64,000 nt of DNA from Conus ventricosus (Eukaryota; Mollusca; Gastropoda; Neogastropoda; Conidae), in assembly GCA_018398815.1 (NCBI GenBank), contig CM031615.1, positions 55,905,715 to 55,969,714 of the forward strand, given 5' to 3'. Position numbers and translations under genes: made by a program. A model generated the notes under the pieces. The model saw only the letters and a program-made list of their open reading frames with translations. It did no database searches and was not told the origin of the DNA. Below, piece by piece: positions 22,985 to 36,770 of the stretch (its first letter is position 1; each line of letters starts with the position of its first letter).

Positions 22985-25900
22985 AGGGGGTTTTATTTTC
23001 TCCCTGTTTGGCTAGTATACACCGTCGACAATAGCTTTTACGGCAGTTAGTCGCCGCCAGGCCGAAGTTTTTTGTGGGCTAATGCAGGAAAGACGTCCTG
23101 GGGCCCCAACCCACTTCCGCCTAGGGGGAAAACCCGTGAATCCCCCAAAAACTCATTCACGAGGGCCTGCGCGCAAGGGAACCCCCAAACCTTGGGGCTA
23201 CGGGGAAGGTAGGCGGGCAATTTGAGTCGAATGGTTCAGCCAAAAAGGAGTATAAAAAACTCCCCATTTTGGCGTCATATACTTTTCATGTAGACATGCA
23301 GAATCAAGTAAAAGGAGAGGGGATGCCCTAGGGGTTTTGGGTTACCCAATGGATGCATAGCCGCCACAAAAGGGAAACCCCTTAGAACCACAGCCCGGGC
23401 ATGCGGGGCCCCAAAAAAAAATTTTATGAAATTCTCGAAAGCCCGAAGGGTGCCTCCCGAGGGGGCGCAGGGGAAAAGAGTTGGGAAGCGCCGAAGTGGG
23501 CCGCGCCTTTACCCCGGGGCCCGGGGGGGGGAGACGGGGAGACCCGAGCCTGGGGTAGGCAGTTTGACCTCTTGGGACCACCTAGAGCAGTGCCCTGAGA
23601 TGTCTTTTTGTGTTTCTGGGGGTTTTAAAAATGAGAAGCGTCTTTGGAAACGCGCCCGGGGCGGAGCGTTCCCAGTAGTGTGTTAGCATCGAGAAGGGCA
23701 AGGTAGCCGAAGAGGTGCGCCCCCATGTATCCGCCCGCGGGGGTGTGGAAAAAAGGGAGGGATTTTCCCGGGTTCCTGGGTTTTTTGGCTAGGAAACCCG
23801 GGAAAAAGGGAAATTTTAAAGAGCGGCCCTTGTGGAAGGGTGTCTCGGGGCCCCCCAAGGGCTGGTCTCGTCTCGCGGAAAGCGAGGCGAGGGGAGGAGT
23901 TTCAAACAAAGGTCGAAAGGAATGGGGACAAAGGCTCAAGGGGGTTTATTGAGCCTCCGAAGGAAGCCCCCCGGAGTCTCTCGAGAGGGGAAAACATTTT
24001 AAAGGAAGGTCCCATTTGGGGGATGGGCGGCAGAGGCCGACCTGAGCCCCCGATGGACTACGAGAGGGTTTAATTGGACAGGAAATTTTCCCATTTGGGT
24101 TTGGTGGGGGCAAGTGGGACAGAATTGACTTTGCCCATGGACCCTTTCCTCCATCTGCAATCAAAAAGGGACTCCGGCTAGCTTGCAGAGGAAAGGCAGG
24201 GCCGGAGTTCCTGAGAGGCCCCGGCGATGGAGGGGATTGAGGACGGAACGGGACCGTGTTTTAGAGGGGGATTTGGGTGTTCGCAGCCGGGCTGACACAG
24301 AACCAGGCGGGAGGTGAAAACCTGGGGGTTGGCGTGAGGGGGCCCGAACGGGGTTGCCTGAATGCCCCCTTGTTCACTGGAAGGGGGTTGTGGTGAGGGA
24401 CTTGGGGCCGGGAACCAGGCCGAGTGGGCCACCATGGGGAAGAGAATGACCTGGGTCTCTAAATCCCGCCTTCCCGATCACCTTGTGGGGGACGGGGGAG
24501 GGGGGGCGTAAGCTATGAGGCCGACCAAGGAAGGGACGGGCGCGAGGCGTAAGCCCGGGGGGCCGGGGGCCGGGGGGCACATACACGCGACGGGTTTTAA
24601 CCGGTGGCAAAAAGGGCATCTTGGGTGAACCAATGTTCCCACACGGTTGAAAGGGAAGCCGGCGAGGGGCCTTCCCTTGGGGGGACAGACTGGGTCGGTG
24701 AGAGAGCGCCGGAAGTTGTGAGCCCCCCGCTAGGTCCCGCGGAAGGGTGCCCCCTGTGGCACCAGGGAGGGGGGCCCCCCCGACGAGGGAGAGGGCCCAT
24801 GGAGTGTGCCCCCCCCCCCCTTTTTGATGTACAAGTACCGAATGTTGTCCCTGAAAAAGGAGAACAAAACGGGGGGGAAAGGGGCTGGAAAATGGAGGAG
24901 GGCGAGTGCCGCCCGTTCCCAAGATGTTATGTAAGAGAGCCGTCAGGGCCCAAAACCCCCGGGCGTACTGCCCCGATGGGCCCCCCCCGCCCGGGGGAAA
25001 AATTTTAATGAAGGCATCCCCCCGGGGGTGGAGAATCCAGCCCGGAAACTGTCCCACCTGCAGGGTTTTTGATAGAAAAGAGGTGGAGGGGAGGGGGGGG
25101 GTTAGGAGTGGCCGAGGGCACCGGGGAAATGCAACTCCCGGTGGCCGATTTCAAAAAAAGAGAAAAAGACAGAGGGGCCTGCGCGGGTTTCCCTTTAGGA
25201 AAACCCATTGGGGCCGCGTTGGGGGGTGATAAGAAGTCAGCCCCGGGGGGGAACGGCAAGGCCCCCGGCGGCAGGCCGACTCCCAACAAAGGGTGTGGGG
25301 CTGGGGGGGGCTATCCTTGGCCGGACGTGGGTAGGGGGTACCCCTGAAACGGGAAAGGGGGAAAAATGTTGTTTTGGGGAGGGGCCCCTAACAACAAGGC
25401 GGGGGCCCGCCCCAAAAGGAAAGGTCCCCGACTGGGGAGGAAACCTCAAACCCCCCTCCAAATGTGGGTCAGTCTGATTTTGTGAAGGGGAAGTTCAGGT
25501 CCACCTTTGGGAAGGCCTGCAGGGGGGCTGGGAGTCGGAATCGTTGGGAAGAGGGGAAAACGGGACGACTCCCCGTGGTTCCGTAAAAGGGGGAAAAACT
25601 AGGGGCGCCCACGGCGCGCCCCAAGGGAAAGGGGCCCCCCGGTCGATCCGTCGGGAGGGGCCCGGGGCCCAAAGAGGCCCCAAAAAATGGGCAGGGGGGG
25701 GGTCCGAGCTAAACCCCCTGAATTTCCCCTTCGGGGAAAAACCACCGGTCCCCGGGAGGGAAAAGGAGGGGTGTGGAGGCCCAGGCCGGTTCCTCGGGGA
25801 ACCCCCGGGAACCCTTTCGACCCCGGGGACTGCCCCCTGCATCTGGGGGGTCCGCCCGGCCCCTTGCGTGGGAGAGGGGTGGGGATGTTTTCGGGTGCCC

Positions 25901-27472
25901 ACCTCCTGGGGTGGGGTACGGACGGGGATGGGGTGAGACTCGCAAGCCCCAAGGGCGAGGGTTTACCCCTGGTCCCCCCCCCCAAAACCCCCCCCTAGGA
26001 AGGCCCGGGACGTTTCCCCCAAAAGGGAGGGAAGAAGCGGCCCCCAACGCCTTACCCCTAGGGGATTTTTAAATGATGGGGTGGTTTTGGCCGCGGGGGT
26101 GAGGTCGCAAACCCGGCTACTCTGCCTCGTACCGGGCCCGGGATTGGGTCCGGGGGGGGTTTCCCCCAAGACGGCCACTTTCCCCCCACCCCGGAGGTTT
26201 ACCCCCGGTCCCGGGGGTGGGTGAACCCGGGCCCGGTTGGGGGGGAGCGTCCTGAGACTGGGGGCGTTTTGGGGGTGCTAGCGTCACAATCCAAAGTCGG
26301 GTGACGTGCTGTGATTCCGTCCCCAGTCGCCACCCTGCCGGCCCGGGGATCGGGAAGGGTCCCCTGGGGGCCCATATCGCCGGAGCCATGTGGGAAGGGT
26401 CTCCTTACCGGGTTTTGAACGAACAGGCGAACCATGGGAAAAGGAAGATTTAGAACGGGAAGGCCTTTCTGGGGGCCCTTTCCCTTTGGGGGAATTTTTG
26501 GGTTTGGGAGGGGCAAATGAAAAACATCGGGAATGACTGCCGAGTTCATCCGACTGGGGACGACGTTGGACTTCGTCCGACATCGGACCGCGGCGGGGAA
26601 GGGGGGGGTGGAAGAGGCCGCGTCCCCCCCGGAACCCCCTCTAAAAACCGAGAAAGCTCAGGTGGCGGAGGGTTTGTCCCTGGGTCGCACCGACCCCTCC
26701 GGGGAAGAGCGAGCCGAAAATGGGCGCCTCGGCCGTTAGTGTCCTTCACCTGTTGGGCACGGTTTGGGGAACAAACACGGAACCACCGCAAAGGGGAGAC
26801 AAAGAGGGGATTGAGGGATGTAAAGGGGGTCAACCAAACCCCGGAAGACACAAAAAAGTAAAAAAGAACGAAAGCAGTGAAGACGGGCAGGGGTCTAAGT
26901 GACCGGTTTTGGCCGGCGAAAAAAAAAAGGCGGACGACCGGCCCAAGAAAATGGAACCGGTGGGCTACGGAAAGTTTGGGAAATCGGAGTCCAAATGGGA
27001 AGGGGGACCGAGATTCCTTGACAAGGGGCCCTAAAAACCAAAACTGGGGAGAAAGGGGGAAACCCGGCGATGGATTCCGACTTCAAACGAAAAAACGCCC
27101 CAATGCAAAGGCCGAGTGCCCAGCAAAGGCACAAAAACGGGGGTGGCCCTGGTTAAACAAAATGAATAAAGCACACCAAAAAAAGCCCCAGGTTTAAGAA
27201 AAAAAGGGGTGAAGCGCGCAAGCCCCAACAAATAAGCAAAGAGCAAACACAAGGTAACAAAACACGGGAAAGAGAAGGGGAGACAGAGCACCGACTACTT
27301 GCTTGGAGGCGGGGGGGAGAGAATGACGATGGGGACTTACCGGTTCTCCCTTCGGCGGAAAGGGGGTTTGGGACCACGGAGCTTACACGCATTTGCCCCA
27401 CAAAAATTTGGGCCCGGCAGACAACTAACGCCTGAAAGCTATTTTCGACAGGTACGTTAAACGCCCAAACAG
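22985..27472 (-). mobile_element. DIRS element, corrupted first copy
   Basis: Collinear with 36577-41477, including both inverted ends (TTTGGCTAGTATAC near 23010; CCAAACAGG near 27468). Use the second copy for any reading. Confidence 0.75.
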
Positions 27473-28000
27473 GTTAGGAAATGTGGCGCTTTGATTTGGT
27501 CCTGTTATTTTGGAAAAGGGGGAGTCCGAGAACAAAAAAGGGGCCCGAGAAATCGTTGTGGGCATGTGAAAAACCCATAAAAAAATTTGGGTTAACCCCG
27601 GTATGAATCAATGCCACATTTTTGATTGTTTGGGGGGCTGGTAGTTGACTTTGTTTTTCCTTTCAGGAAACCCGATTAATAGGACACACCAAAATTTAAA
27701 TTGATTTGAATTGTTTTTTTACTTTTTAGAAGTTATGTAATTATTTTTTAAAAAGGCCATTTTTTTAATTAATTTTGCGCGGCGGGGTTCGAAAAAGGTA
27801 ACAAAACAAGCCATATATTTAAAAGTACGCGTTTTTTCCCTTGGATATTTTTTTTCTCTTTAAATGAAAAAAGGGGTATTTTAACAATTTCGGTGAAGGG
27901 AAAACCCCTATGAAAAGGAAAAAGGGTTTTCATACAAAATGTGAAAAAGAATTTTCCAAAATTTTTCCCCCAAATTTTTCGGGTATTTTATTTAAATGAA

Positions 28001-29000
28001 NNNNNNNNNNNNNNNNNNNNNNNNNNNNNNNNNNNNNNNNNNNNNNNNNNNNNNNNNNNNNNNNNNNNNNNNNNNNNNNNNNNNNNNNNNNNNNNNNNNN
28101 NNNNNNNNNNNNNNNNNNNNNNNNNNNNNNNNNNNNNNNNNNNNNNNNNNNNNNNNNNNNNNNNNNNNNNNNNNNNNNNNNNNNNNNNNNNNNNNNNNNN
28201 NNNNNNNNNNNNNNNNNNNNNNNNNNNNNNNNNNNNNNNNNNNNNNNNNNNNNNNNNNNNNNNNNNNNNNNNNNNNNNNNNNNNNNNNNNNNNNNNNNNN
28301 NNNNNNNNNNNNNNNNNNNNNNNNNNNNNNNNNNNNNNNNNNNNNNNNNNNNNNNNNNNNNNNNNNNNNNNNNNNNNNNNNNNNNNNNNNNNNNNNNNNN
28401 NNNNNNNNNNNNNNNNNNNNNNNNNNNNNNNNNNNNNNNNNNNNNNNNNNNNNNNNNNNNNNNNNNNNNNNNNNNNNNNNNNNNNNNNNNNNNNNNNNNN
28501 NNNNNNNNNNNNNNNNNNNNNNNNNNNNNNNNNNNNNNNNNNNNNNNNNNNNNNNNNNNNNNNNNNNNNNNNNNNNNNNNNNNNNNNNNNNNNNNNNNNN
28601 NNNNNNNNNNNNNNNNNNNNNNNNNNNNNNNNNNNNNNNNNNNNNNNNNNNNNNNNNNNNNNNNNNNNNNNNNNNNNNNNNNNNNNNNNNNNNNNNNNNN
28701 NNNNNNNNNNNNNNNNNNNNNNNNNNNNNNNNNNNNNNNNNNNNNNNNNNNNNNNNNNNNNNNNNNNNNNNNNNNNNNNNNNNNNNNNNNNNNNNNNNNN
28801 NNNNNNNNNNNNNNNNNNNNNNNNNNNNNNNNNNNNNNNNNNNNNNNNNNNNNNNNNNNNNNNNNNNNNNNNNNNNNNNNNNNNNNNNNNNNNNNNNNNN
28901 NNNNNNNNNNNNNNNNNNNNNNNNNNNNNNNNNNNNNNNNNNNNNNNNNNNNNNNNNNNNNNNNNNNNNNNNNNNNNNNNNNNNNNNNNNNNNNNNNNNN
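28001..29000. other. assembly gap, exactly 1000 N
   Basis: Unknown sequence. It separates two copies of the same retrotransposon-plus-flank block. ORFs across it have no meaning. Confidence 1.
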
Positions 29001-29126
29001 AGCCTGTGAATTTTTTTTTTGCCCCTGTTTTTGGACCTGTTATGGACTTAGTTAGTTTTTTTGGCAAGTCCAAGAGACGTGACATATCGTGCGTATTGTT
29101 TCTTTCTATGAATTGTCTTTCCTGTA

Positions 29127-29653
29127 TTGAGAACCGTAGAATTGTTGTCATGGCAACTCCGGTGCTGGTGTATGGCACGCGTGCGTCGAGAAGAAAGTAT
29201 TCAAAATGTAGTCCCTACTATTAGTACCAGTACTTCGACTACAGTGACTTCTACTTATTCCAGTGCTGTAGCCAATAGTCCAGCGAGTACTTTCACTACT
29301 CTTCGCTAGGGGATCTTCTGCTGAGACCCCGAACTGCACTTCCGCTCGGAAGCGTCAGTGTATAGCGAAGCAACTGTGGGCTTCTGTGAGTCGCAGAAAA
29401 CCGAAAACCCTCTCTTCTCCATGCTTCCCTCGTAAGGAGTACGCCCGGGGGACTTTCCTCATGGGAAAATCGAGACCCAAGGGACGGGTCAAACGGGTCA
29501 TCCTCCCGTGTCGGGTGTGGTGAATCCTGCCCAGGACATCGCTTCTGTCCTGATGTTTTTGGAGCGACAGCGACGAGAGGATGAGGCCCTCCGTCGGGAA
29601 GAGGAAATCAGGTAGGGAAGAGGCTGTCAGGCAGGAAGCCCTGCGTAGGGAAG
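29127..29653 (+). pseudogene. gag N-terminal part, second copy with indels
   Basis: Repeats 16190-16722 almost base for base (same VVPTISTSTSTTVTSTYSSA segment) but with scattered one-base deletions that break the frame at about 29309. Confidence 0.75.
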
Positions 29654-30322
29654 CAGAGCTTAATCTAGAGCGCGGGATTGGTACAATCCCCGAAAATTTG
29701 TTCCTTCCCGCAATTATCGAGTCTTAACGCGGGCAGACTCCCGCACATTTGCAGAACTGCCCCCTGTTGACTGATCGTTGCGGGCGCTCGTTTGTCGTCT
29801 GCTTGAAAAACTGAAACTAGGATGAGCAGGATGAACGATTTCATGATATTCATTGGCTGTTAGTGTAAATCAACCAATCGGCGGCGTTCATCTCCTCCTT
29901 CTCGATCACCGACGAGAAGTTGCGAGAGTTTAAGGCGCCATATTGGATATTTTCCAAATGAAGCGTGCACCCACCTATTCGACTTCGACTTTCGTGGAGG
30001 AAAAGTGAAAAAAAAAAAAGATTCTCTGCCATGCGAGGGTGGAGAAGATCATGAAGAAACCGCGACTACATCCAAAAGCTCGGAGAAGCAGCCCGAAATT
30101 AGTGCCAGTGCAAGGGAACACTGGTTTCAAGACGATTTGCTGAAGAAGTGGCCTGGATACCTAAGCTGAAGACCGGTGTGATGCGATGTGAATTGTGTTT
30201 GAAACACAAGAAACAAAACGTATTTACGTCGCCCCAAGGTGGTTGTTTAATCTAGATGATTTGATCAAGGGTGTGTTGAAGTCTGTGTACAAAGGTGGAG
30301 GAGGTATGTAACGTGGGTTGTA

Positions 30323-30354
<32 letters not shown>

Positions 30355-30418
30355 GCCCCCTTTTTTGATATGAGGGGGGGACTGCCCCCTTTTTCAAAAA
30401 TCCTAGAATTAAGCTCTG
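29654..30418 (+). mobile_element. hAT-like element in gag, second copy, right end intact
   Basis: CAGAGCTTAATCTAG at 29654 and ATTAAGCTCTG ending at 30418 are inverted ends. GGGAAG flanks both sides (29648-29653 and 30419-30424). The zinc finger reads KLKTGVMRCELCLKHKKQNV after one frame change. The element holds a G run at 30326-30352 and the block GGGGGGACTGCCCCCTTTTT before its right end. Confidence 0.85.
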
Positions 30419-30600
30419 GGGAAGAGGCTGCTCTACGTAGGGAAGAGCTAGATAGGATGGAGGCTCTGCGCAGAGAGGAGACTGCCAGAGAGGAAGCTCG
30501 GCGTAAGGAGAGGAGCTTCCAGGCAGGAAGCCTGCGTAGGGAAGAGCTAGATAGGATGGAGGCTCTGCGCAGAGAGGAGGCTGCTAGACAGGAGCTCTAG
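30419..30600 (+). pseudogene. gag coiled-coil continuation after the insertion
   Basis: Encodes repeated RREELDRMEALRREE blocks ending in a stop at 30600. It continues the charged helix broken at 29653, showing that gag was intact before the hAT-like insertion. Confidence 0.65.
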
Positions 30601-30639
30601 CGTAGGGAAGAGGCTACGCTGCGTAGGGAAGAGGCTGCC

Positions 30640-33600
30640 AGACGGGGGGGGGCCCTTTCCGCCCGGAAGGGGTTAAAGATTGCGTAGGGAAGAGATGGAA
30701 CAACTTCTTTCGGGGGCCCCTCCCGGGGTCTGTAAATCGGGGGGGTTGACGACAGGCAAGTGAAAAGATTTTAGGGGCCCCAAAAATTTTTAAAGCTTCC
30801 AGAGTTCAGCCCTAGTGGGGGACATTGATATGTTCTTAGAGCTTTTTGACAAGGGTGGGTATTTCCCCCCAAAATTGTTGAGGAAAAAAGGGCCCCATGC
30901 CCCTTTTTTCTGGTTTAAATCAGGTCTCCCCAAGGGGAAGTGTGTCCCTTACCCCTAAATAAAGGGGCCCCTCTTAGGGCAAAAAGCAGTTGGCTCTGCT
31001 AAACTTTTCCCCCTTTCCCCAAAGAAAACCGTACAGGAGGAATTTCCCGGTCCATGAAAAAGAAAAACCGACGGGGCCCTTTCGTGCATTTTTGGGAGAT
31101 GGGCTTCCCAAGACGCTAGGGTAGGCGACATTTTGGCTAAGCTGGAGCGGGAGGATTTGATTCTAAACGAACAGTTTTCCAACACTTTTCCCCCCAGATT
31201 TTGGGATTCGAATAGGCCGAAAAACAGCACCAAAGGATTTCGGGGCGGGCGTTTCTTTACCGCTGAGGTGTTTGCTAAACCCCGTAGAGCTTATGGGCAT
31301 CGCCCAGATACGGACAGGAAGACCCCCACGGGTTTTTAGTGGCAAAAAGGCCCCGACGACGGGCTAGCGGGTTAAACAATGAAAGGCATTTTCATCGGGG
31401 ACCTCAGCACCCCGACGTGTTTTTTTTGTGGTCCCCCCCGGCCACTTTTGGGAAAAAGATTGCCCTAGACCCCCGGTAGTCATGGGGCTAGCCCTTTTCC
31501 AGGTCCCCCGTCCCACCCAACGTGGGGTCCACCCCCATTCTGGGGGTACGAGTGTCCAGTGTTTCTTTTGTTTTTTGGTTTTTTTCCCTTGGTGAAAACC
31601 ATCAGGGTTTCGGGGGGATTTTTCCAACGTCTTTGTGGAAAAGGTTTTGGTTTTCCCCCTGAGGCTCAGGGGGGGGCCAGTTATGATTTGTGGGGGTTTG
31701 GGGAGGCGGGTTTTTCCCCTTTCCACCCGTCCTTCTTATTTATTCCCAATTTTCCAAACCCCCAAATTCTGTGGCGAAGAAAGGGGGCCATCGCGGGGGG
31801 AGCGACCCCTGTATTCCCTTCTCATGGGGAAATCCCATCCCCTTTGCAGGGGGACGCGTCAGCTGCCCTACGGATTCCCCTTTAACAGGCTTGGGGTTGG
31901 GAGTTCCCACGCCCCCAAAAAACCAAGAAACGGACCCAGGAATTGCGCCCTGTTTTTTACCCGTTTCTCTGACGAGGTTCTTGCAAAGGGCTAAACCCTG
32001 CTCCCCATGGTTGTCTTCGGGGCCAAAAGGGATTTGGGGATGCCAATCCCTTTTGGGGACAACGGGTGGGCGTCCCGCTCAGTGGGCCCCCGACACCCCA
32101 AGGGAGCTTTAAGCCCCCCAAAAGGGGACCCTTTCTTTAGGGTTACAACAGGCAGATAGGGTGGCCAAGAAAGTTGTGTCCCCCAAATTGAGAGAACCCT
32201 GTTCCCCCGGCCCCGGGGCCCATGTTTCCCCCAGGCAGGCCATATTGGGGTCAAAGCGGACTCCCCGACCCGGTTCGACAGATTTTTTCGGGCCCGGGGA
32301 AAATTTCCGGGTTGGCAGTACTGCCGCAGTTGCGATTTCCCAACGGACAACCCCTAAGGGGGGGTTTTGAGGCGTGTTCCCCGGGAACATTCCCACGGGT
32401 TTTGGGGACCCCCTTCAGAAAGGTTGGGGTAAACCCGGGGTGGGACCCATTAACCCCACCTTTCCGATCGGGGGTCACCGCTAATTTTGGTAGTGGTGGA
32501 CTATGCGACTCGAAAACCCAGAGGCTTTTTCCCGCTTAGGCTAATCGTTTGCCCCTACTTTTGCTGAAGCTCTCGGGCCCGATTTGGACGCGAAAAGGCG
32601 TCCCCCAAGAAGTTCCTTTCGGCCCGGGGAAACCATTTTTCTACCAAAACCATGCAGGAAATAAAACACTTGTTTCAATTTTTCAAAGGAGCCCAACGTC
32701 ACCCTTCATGCGCACCCCAAAACCCCCTTGTCGACGTTTTAAAAGGGGACTTGAGCAGATTTTTGCTTCGCCTTGTGCAGGAGAAACCCTCGTGGTGGGA
32801 TTTTTTTCTTTTTCCCTTTCCCGGGGCCCTTTTTCGCCTACAGGGGGTTCCACGGGAAAAGCATCCCTTTTTTCCCGTTCAAAACCTCCTGTAGGGCAGA
32901 ACCCAGACGAGGCCCCCAAAAAACGTTTTGAAGCAGATGTGGACTCACGACGATAGGGAAACCGTGTAAAGGGGAGAGCGATATGTGGTCGATCTGGGGC
33001 AACCGCTCGCGAAAACTGCCACTTGGCAGCAAAATTTGCATTCGGCAAAAACCAAGTACAAGGTTTTGTACGACCGGCGCTTGTTAAACCCGGGGGTTTG
33101 GGGGCCCAGGTTTTAGGTGTTGCTTCCCTTTCCCCCAAAAAAGGGAAGAACAATTTTGCAGTTTTCTTGGCGGGGGCCCTTTCCTAGTCGCAGTGGGGTT
33201 TGGGTGATGGACTATAGGTTCGCGGGGGCGAGGAAAGGGAAACCCCTTTTTAAAAAGCCAACCCCCTAAAGGGCATACGTGCGACGAACTCAGGTCAGGC
33301 GGGGATTCACCCCTGTCGTTGTGGAGGAGTGGGGGATGACACGCCGTGTCGGTGGTTAAAGGGAAACCCCCACGTTCCCCTCGTCGAGGAGGAGTCGTGG
33401 CGGATGTTTTCTTTGGGGTTTAAAAACCCCCTCCTCAAACTCGGGACAGATAAAATGCACAGGGCCCCTGCCAAAAAAAAAGTTCCAGGGCGACCCAAAA
33501 AAGAAACCGGGCCGGGAAATTTTACTGGAAGCGTCATCCCCCTCTTCCCGTGCCGGACCCCGGGTCCGGCCCATCCCGTCCCTCCCACTCATGAGTTAGG

Positions 33601-34055
33601 CCCGTGGAAAGCAGATTCACTTTTCGCCATATCAAGGGTTTCCGCAATACGGATGTGACTTTTCTCAGCCCAGCTCCGTAGTCAGCACTCCCAAAAAGGG
33701 AAATCGTCAGGGACAAAAAACCCCTCAGCCAGGGTTAAATCCCCCTTTTTGGGTTTTGTTCAGGGTAGGGGGCAGTTTTTTACTTCAGTGATGTTTTAAA
33801 GGTAGTGAATTTCCACTGTTGGATTGCCAATTTTTATCTTGGGAAGGGGTTTTCTTTGTTTTGATAAATGTATATTATGTATCCCTGTGTAATTCTATCG
33901 TGGGAAATTTTTTTAAATGGATTTAACGTACTTGTCGATCACAGAGGGTTTGGGGTTTGGGTTCCCCTTGTTGTGAATTTGCACATGCGTCCCAAAGGTT
34001 TAAAAGGGGCACTGTTTTCTCAGAGAAAAAAGAATTGGGTTTTAGAAGGGGGGGG
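30640..34055 (+). pseudogene. gag end and pol, second copy, corrupted
   Basis: Base errors break all frames. Recognisable pieces: a zinc knuckle at 31418-31466 (CFFCG...GH...KDCP) and an integrase-like end near 32690-32890 (GCCTACAGGGGGTTCCACGG, as in the first copy). A purine run AGAAGGGGGGGG (34044-34055) precedes the 3' LTR and is a fitting polypurine tract. Confidence 0.6.
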
Positions 34056-34057
34056 TT

Positions 34058-36237
34058 TTTCACGAGTTTTTCACCGGGGGGGGGGCCTATGACGATTTAC
34101 CCCTCGGGTGGTTTGGGGGTTAAATTTATTTAAAATTTTGGCCCTTGTTGTTGTCGTGTACCGTCCCCTTAAATTTGGGTTGTGGGGGGGGTTTCACCTT
34201 AATGTAGCTCGCCCCAGGTTTTGGTTTTTCTTTCCCCTCTCCTCTCCTAATTTCCCCTGCCCCCGGGGAAATTCATCCGCAGGTTCACGGGGGGCCCGGC
34301 TTTTTTTTTCTTGACTTCTGTCTCTATCGGCCCCCTCACCGTCTTTTTATGCCCACGTGACCCTTCATTTTAAAGGGTTTGGGGTTTTTCCCCTCTGTGA
34401 CGTAGGGTGGCAATTTTTTGGGGCCACGTTAGGCGGTTTTCTCTTCACTCGAGCGGAAGATGTCTCTGGGAACGCCCTCCTTCTGGGTTTTTCAACCCTT
34501 CGTCAAGGTTTCGGCGGGCCTTCATTTTCCCACAGTCGGCCTGTAAAGGGGAGGGACAACCGTCATTCTTTTCCCCATTGCTCTGCTGTTTCCCCTCGAC
34601 CCGGACAGAGGGGAGAGAGTCGCTTGAAACCCCCCACTTGGGCAACCAGGGGAGCTGGTAAACATCAGTTTGGGTTTGTTTTTGTTTTTTTTTTTGTTAG
34701 CCGGCTAATTTTTTCCTTTTTTTTCGCAATTTCTTTTTAAATTTTTAAAATTGTTTTAAAAGGGAAAAATTGTTTGAGACCCCTTTTTTTCCCGGGTTTA
34801 AATTTGATCTTTAAAACCCGGCCAGTCAAAATTATTCCCAAAAATTCCCTTTTTTTTCCTTTTTTTTTATTGGGATTTGGTGATGCGGTAGTCGGTGGGG
34901 ATGGGGGGAGAACCTGGTGATTCCGGGTTTGGGAAATTGGGTTGGGCTCGCTCGTTTCCCCCCCTGTCACAATCACTGGGCCCCTTATTCTTTGGGGCCC
35001 CCGTCTGTTTTTTGTGTGCAAAGGGGAAAGAGTTTATGTTTGCGACGTTTCGGGACGCAGAAATTGGCCCTTTGGGTGCGGGGGGGAGAATTGTGTCCCT
35101 TTTGGAAAAGTTGCTATAAAATTGGTGATAATTGTGCCCTTGGAAAATTTTTATTTGCAAAAAGGGGGTGGCAGTTAAAAGCGATGGTTTTCTGTATTGT
35201 TTTAGTCCCCAAAAAGGGGAAAATTTTTGAACGGAATTTTGGGGGGAAGGGAAGATACAATTTTCCATTTGTTTGTTAGGGCCCGTGAATGTAAATCCCC
35301 TTACCTGGGTTGTGTGAGGAAACCTTTTGGAACATTCCCAGTTGGTTTGTTTACTGTTTTAAAGCCCCCGTCTGTGTTGAGCTGGTGTGTTTTAAATTTT
35401 TTCAGCAAACCTTTCCCCCCCCCCCATCATGCAGGGGGTGTTAGGATTTGACAGCAAAGCCCGGGCGTACTGACTGGGGGGTTTCCCTACCCTTTTTTTT
35501 TCCCTTTCCCGTCCCCTTTCCCTTCCCTCTCCTCCCGGGGGGATTCACCCGAAGCTTGCCCCTGTTTGGGGGGGGCCCCGGGACTGGTTTTAAAGCACGA
35601 GGTTTTTCTGGAGGATCCCCACCCCCCGTCCGGGGGCCTTCCCGACAACGCCCGTCCCACGGGGCGCGTTCTCCGCGGTTTTTTTGGACCCTTTCCCACG
35701 CCCGTGTCACCCGTGTGGTTTTTATCTGTGTCGTGCAGTTCGGGTGGTGTGTGGGCAATGGTGTCGGCATTGAAAAACACTTCGTTCAAGAACCGCCCCC
35801 GGGGGTTTGGGGGACTTGATGCGACTCGGTGCTCACAGTGGAATTTTTGGAAAAGGCCGGGGTGGTGGGGGGGAACCCCCATTTTTTAAAAAAATACGGG
35901 GGGGAATGTGTGCTGGAAATCCCCTTTTTTTTTGATTAAGGTTTTTATTGTGTGTGTTTTAAATGCTTGTTTGTTTACTTAAGGGGGGTGTCGGGGTGTG
36001 TTGAAAAGCTTGATTGCGTGTAAGTCGTGTGTGTTGAAATGCTCAATTGTGATTGTGCATGTTGTGTGTGTTGGAATGCTTATTTGTGACTATGTGTGTG
36101 TTGGTGTGAATAAATGGGGTGTTGTATTGTAATCTTTCTTGTGTGGTCTCTTGCGGGGCTGTGTGAGGTCAGTCACTCCCTTCACTCCCATCTAGACCGA
36201 TCCTGTCAGGGCAGACCTCCAGGGGTCGGTCGTGACA
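34058..36237 (+). repeat. 3' LTR, second copy
   Basis: Begins as a degraded TGTCACGAG...GAGGCCTATG and ends GGTCGGTCGTGACA at 36237. Clean from about 36000, where it equals 15230-15472. The host sequence after it (GTGTTTGTTGCATGC) fixes the element's right border. Confidence 0.85.
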
Positions 36238-36445
36238 GTGTTTGTTGCATGCATTTTGTGTATTGGTAATTATTTTTGTTTATTTGTATGGCAATTTGAT
36301 AATGTACTTGCTGGTGTAAATGCCTTGGGCATTCAGTTGTTAAGGCTTATGAATATTCTTATTTTGATGATAGTAAGTTCTCTTTTTTTATTTTGTTTGG
36401 GTTATGAGGGTCCATCTTTTTCTCTGATAAGAAACCCACTGTGTG

Positions 36446-36486
<41 letters not shown>

Positions 36487-36576
36487 TGTGTAGAGCATAC
36501 CGAAAGTCCTGAAATGTCTCTTTGTACACTTGACAGTGTGAATTTCAGTGCTTTTGATACCAGTGCAGATCATAAA
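36238..36576. other. host flank between LTR element and DIRS element, with (GT)n
   Basis: AT-rich sequence with a (GT)n tract at about 36446-36490. Its corrupted copy is 22661-22984. Confidence 0.6.
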
Positions 36577-36770
36577 AATGGGGAGTTTGTATTATACTCC
36601 TGTTTGGCTAGTATACTTACCATGTCAGACAATAGCATTCACGGCAGTTAGTCTGCTCTGCCAGGCCGAAGTTTTTTGTGTGGCTAATGCAGTGATAAGA
36701 CAGTCACGTGGTGCCCAAACCCACTTCCGCCGTAGGGAGAAGCCAGTGTATAGTCTCCCATACGTCATTC
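36577..36770 (+). repeat. DIRS left inverted terminal repeat
   Basis: AAATGGGGAGTTTGTATTAT... through CCATACGTCATTC is the complement of 41290-41477 apart from the outermost bases. Confidence 0.85.

Larger units (their letters stand above)
17602..28000. other. low-quality duplicate of 30420-42007
   Basis: Collinear with the second copy: gag/pol, then 3' LTR, flank and DIRS element. It is riddled with lost bases and stretches turned into G, C, A or T runs. All reading frames are broken and the ORFs here should not be trusted. The collinearity extends into non-repetitive flank after the 3' LTR, which two separate insertions would not share. Confidence 0.85.

Noticed and set aside
24374..26072. 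Many long Gly/Pro-rich ORFs on both strands
   Set aside because: They lie in the corrupted copy, where G and C runs remove stop codons. The cleaner copy at 38000-40500 shows the real DIRS frames.
27941..29224. ORFs of 337-427 codons across the gap
   Set aside because: Made almost only of N codons.
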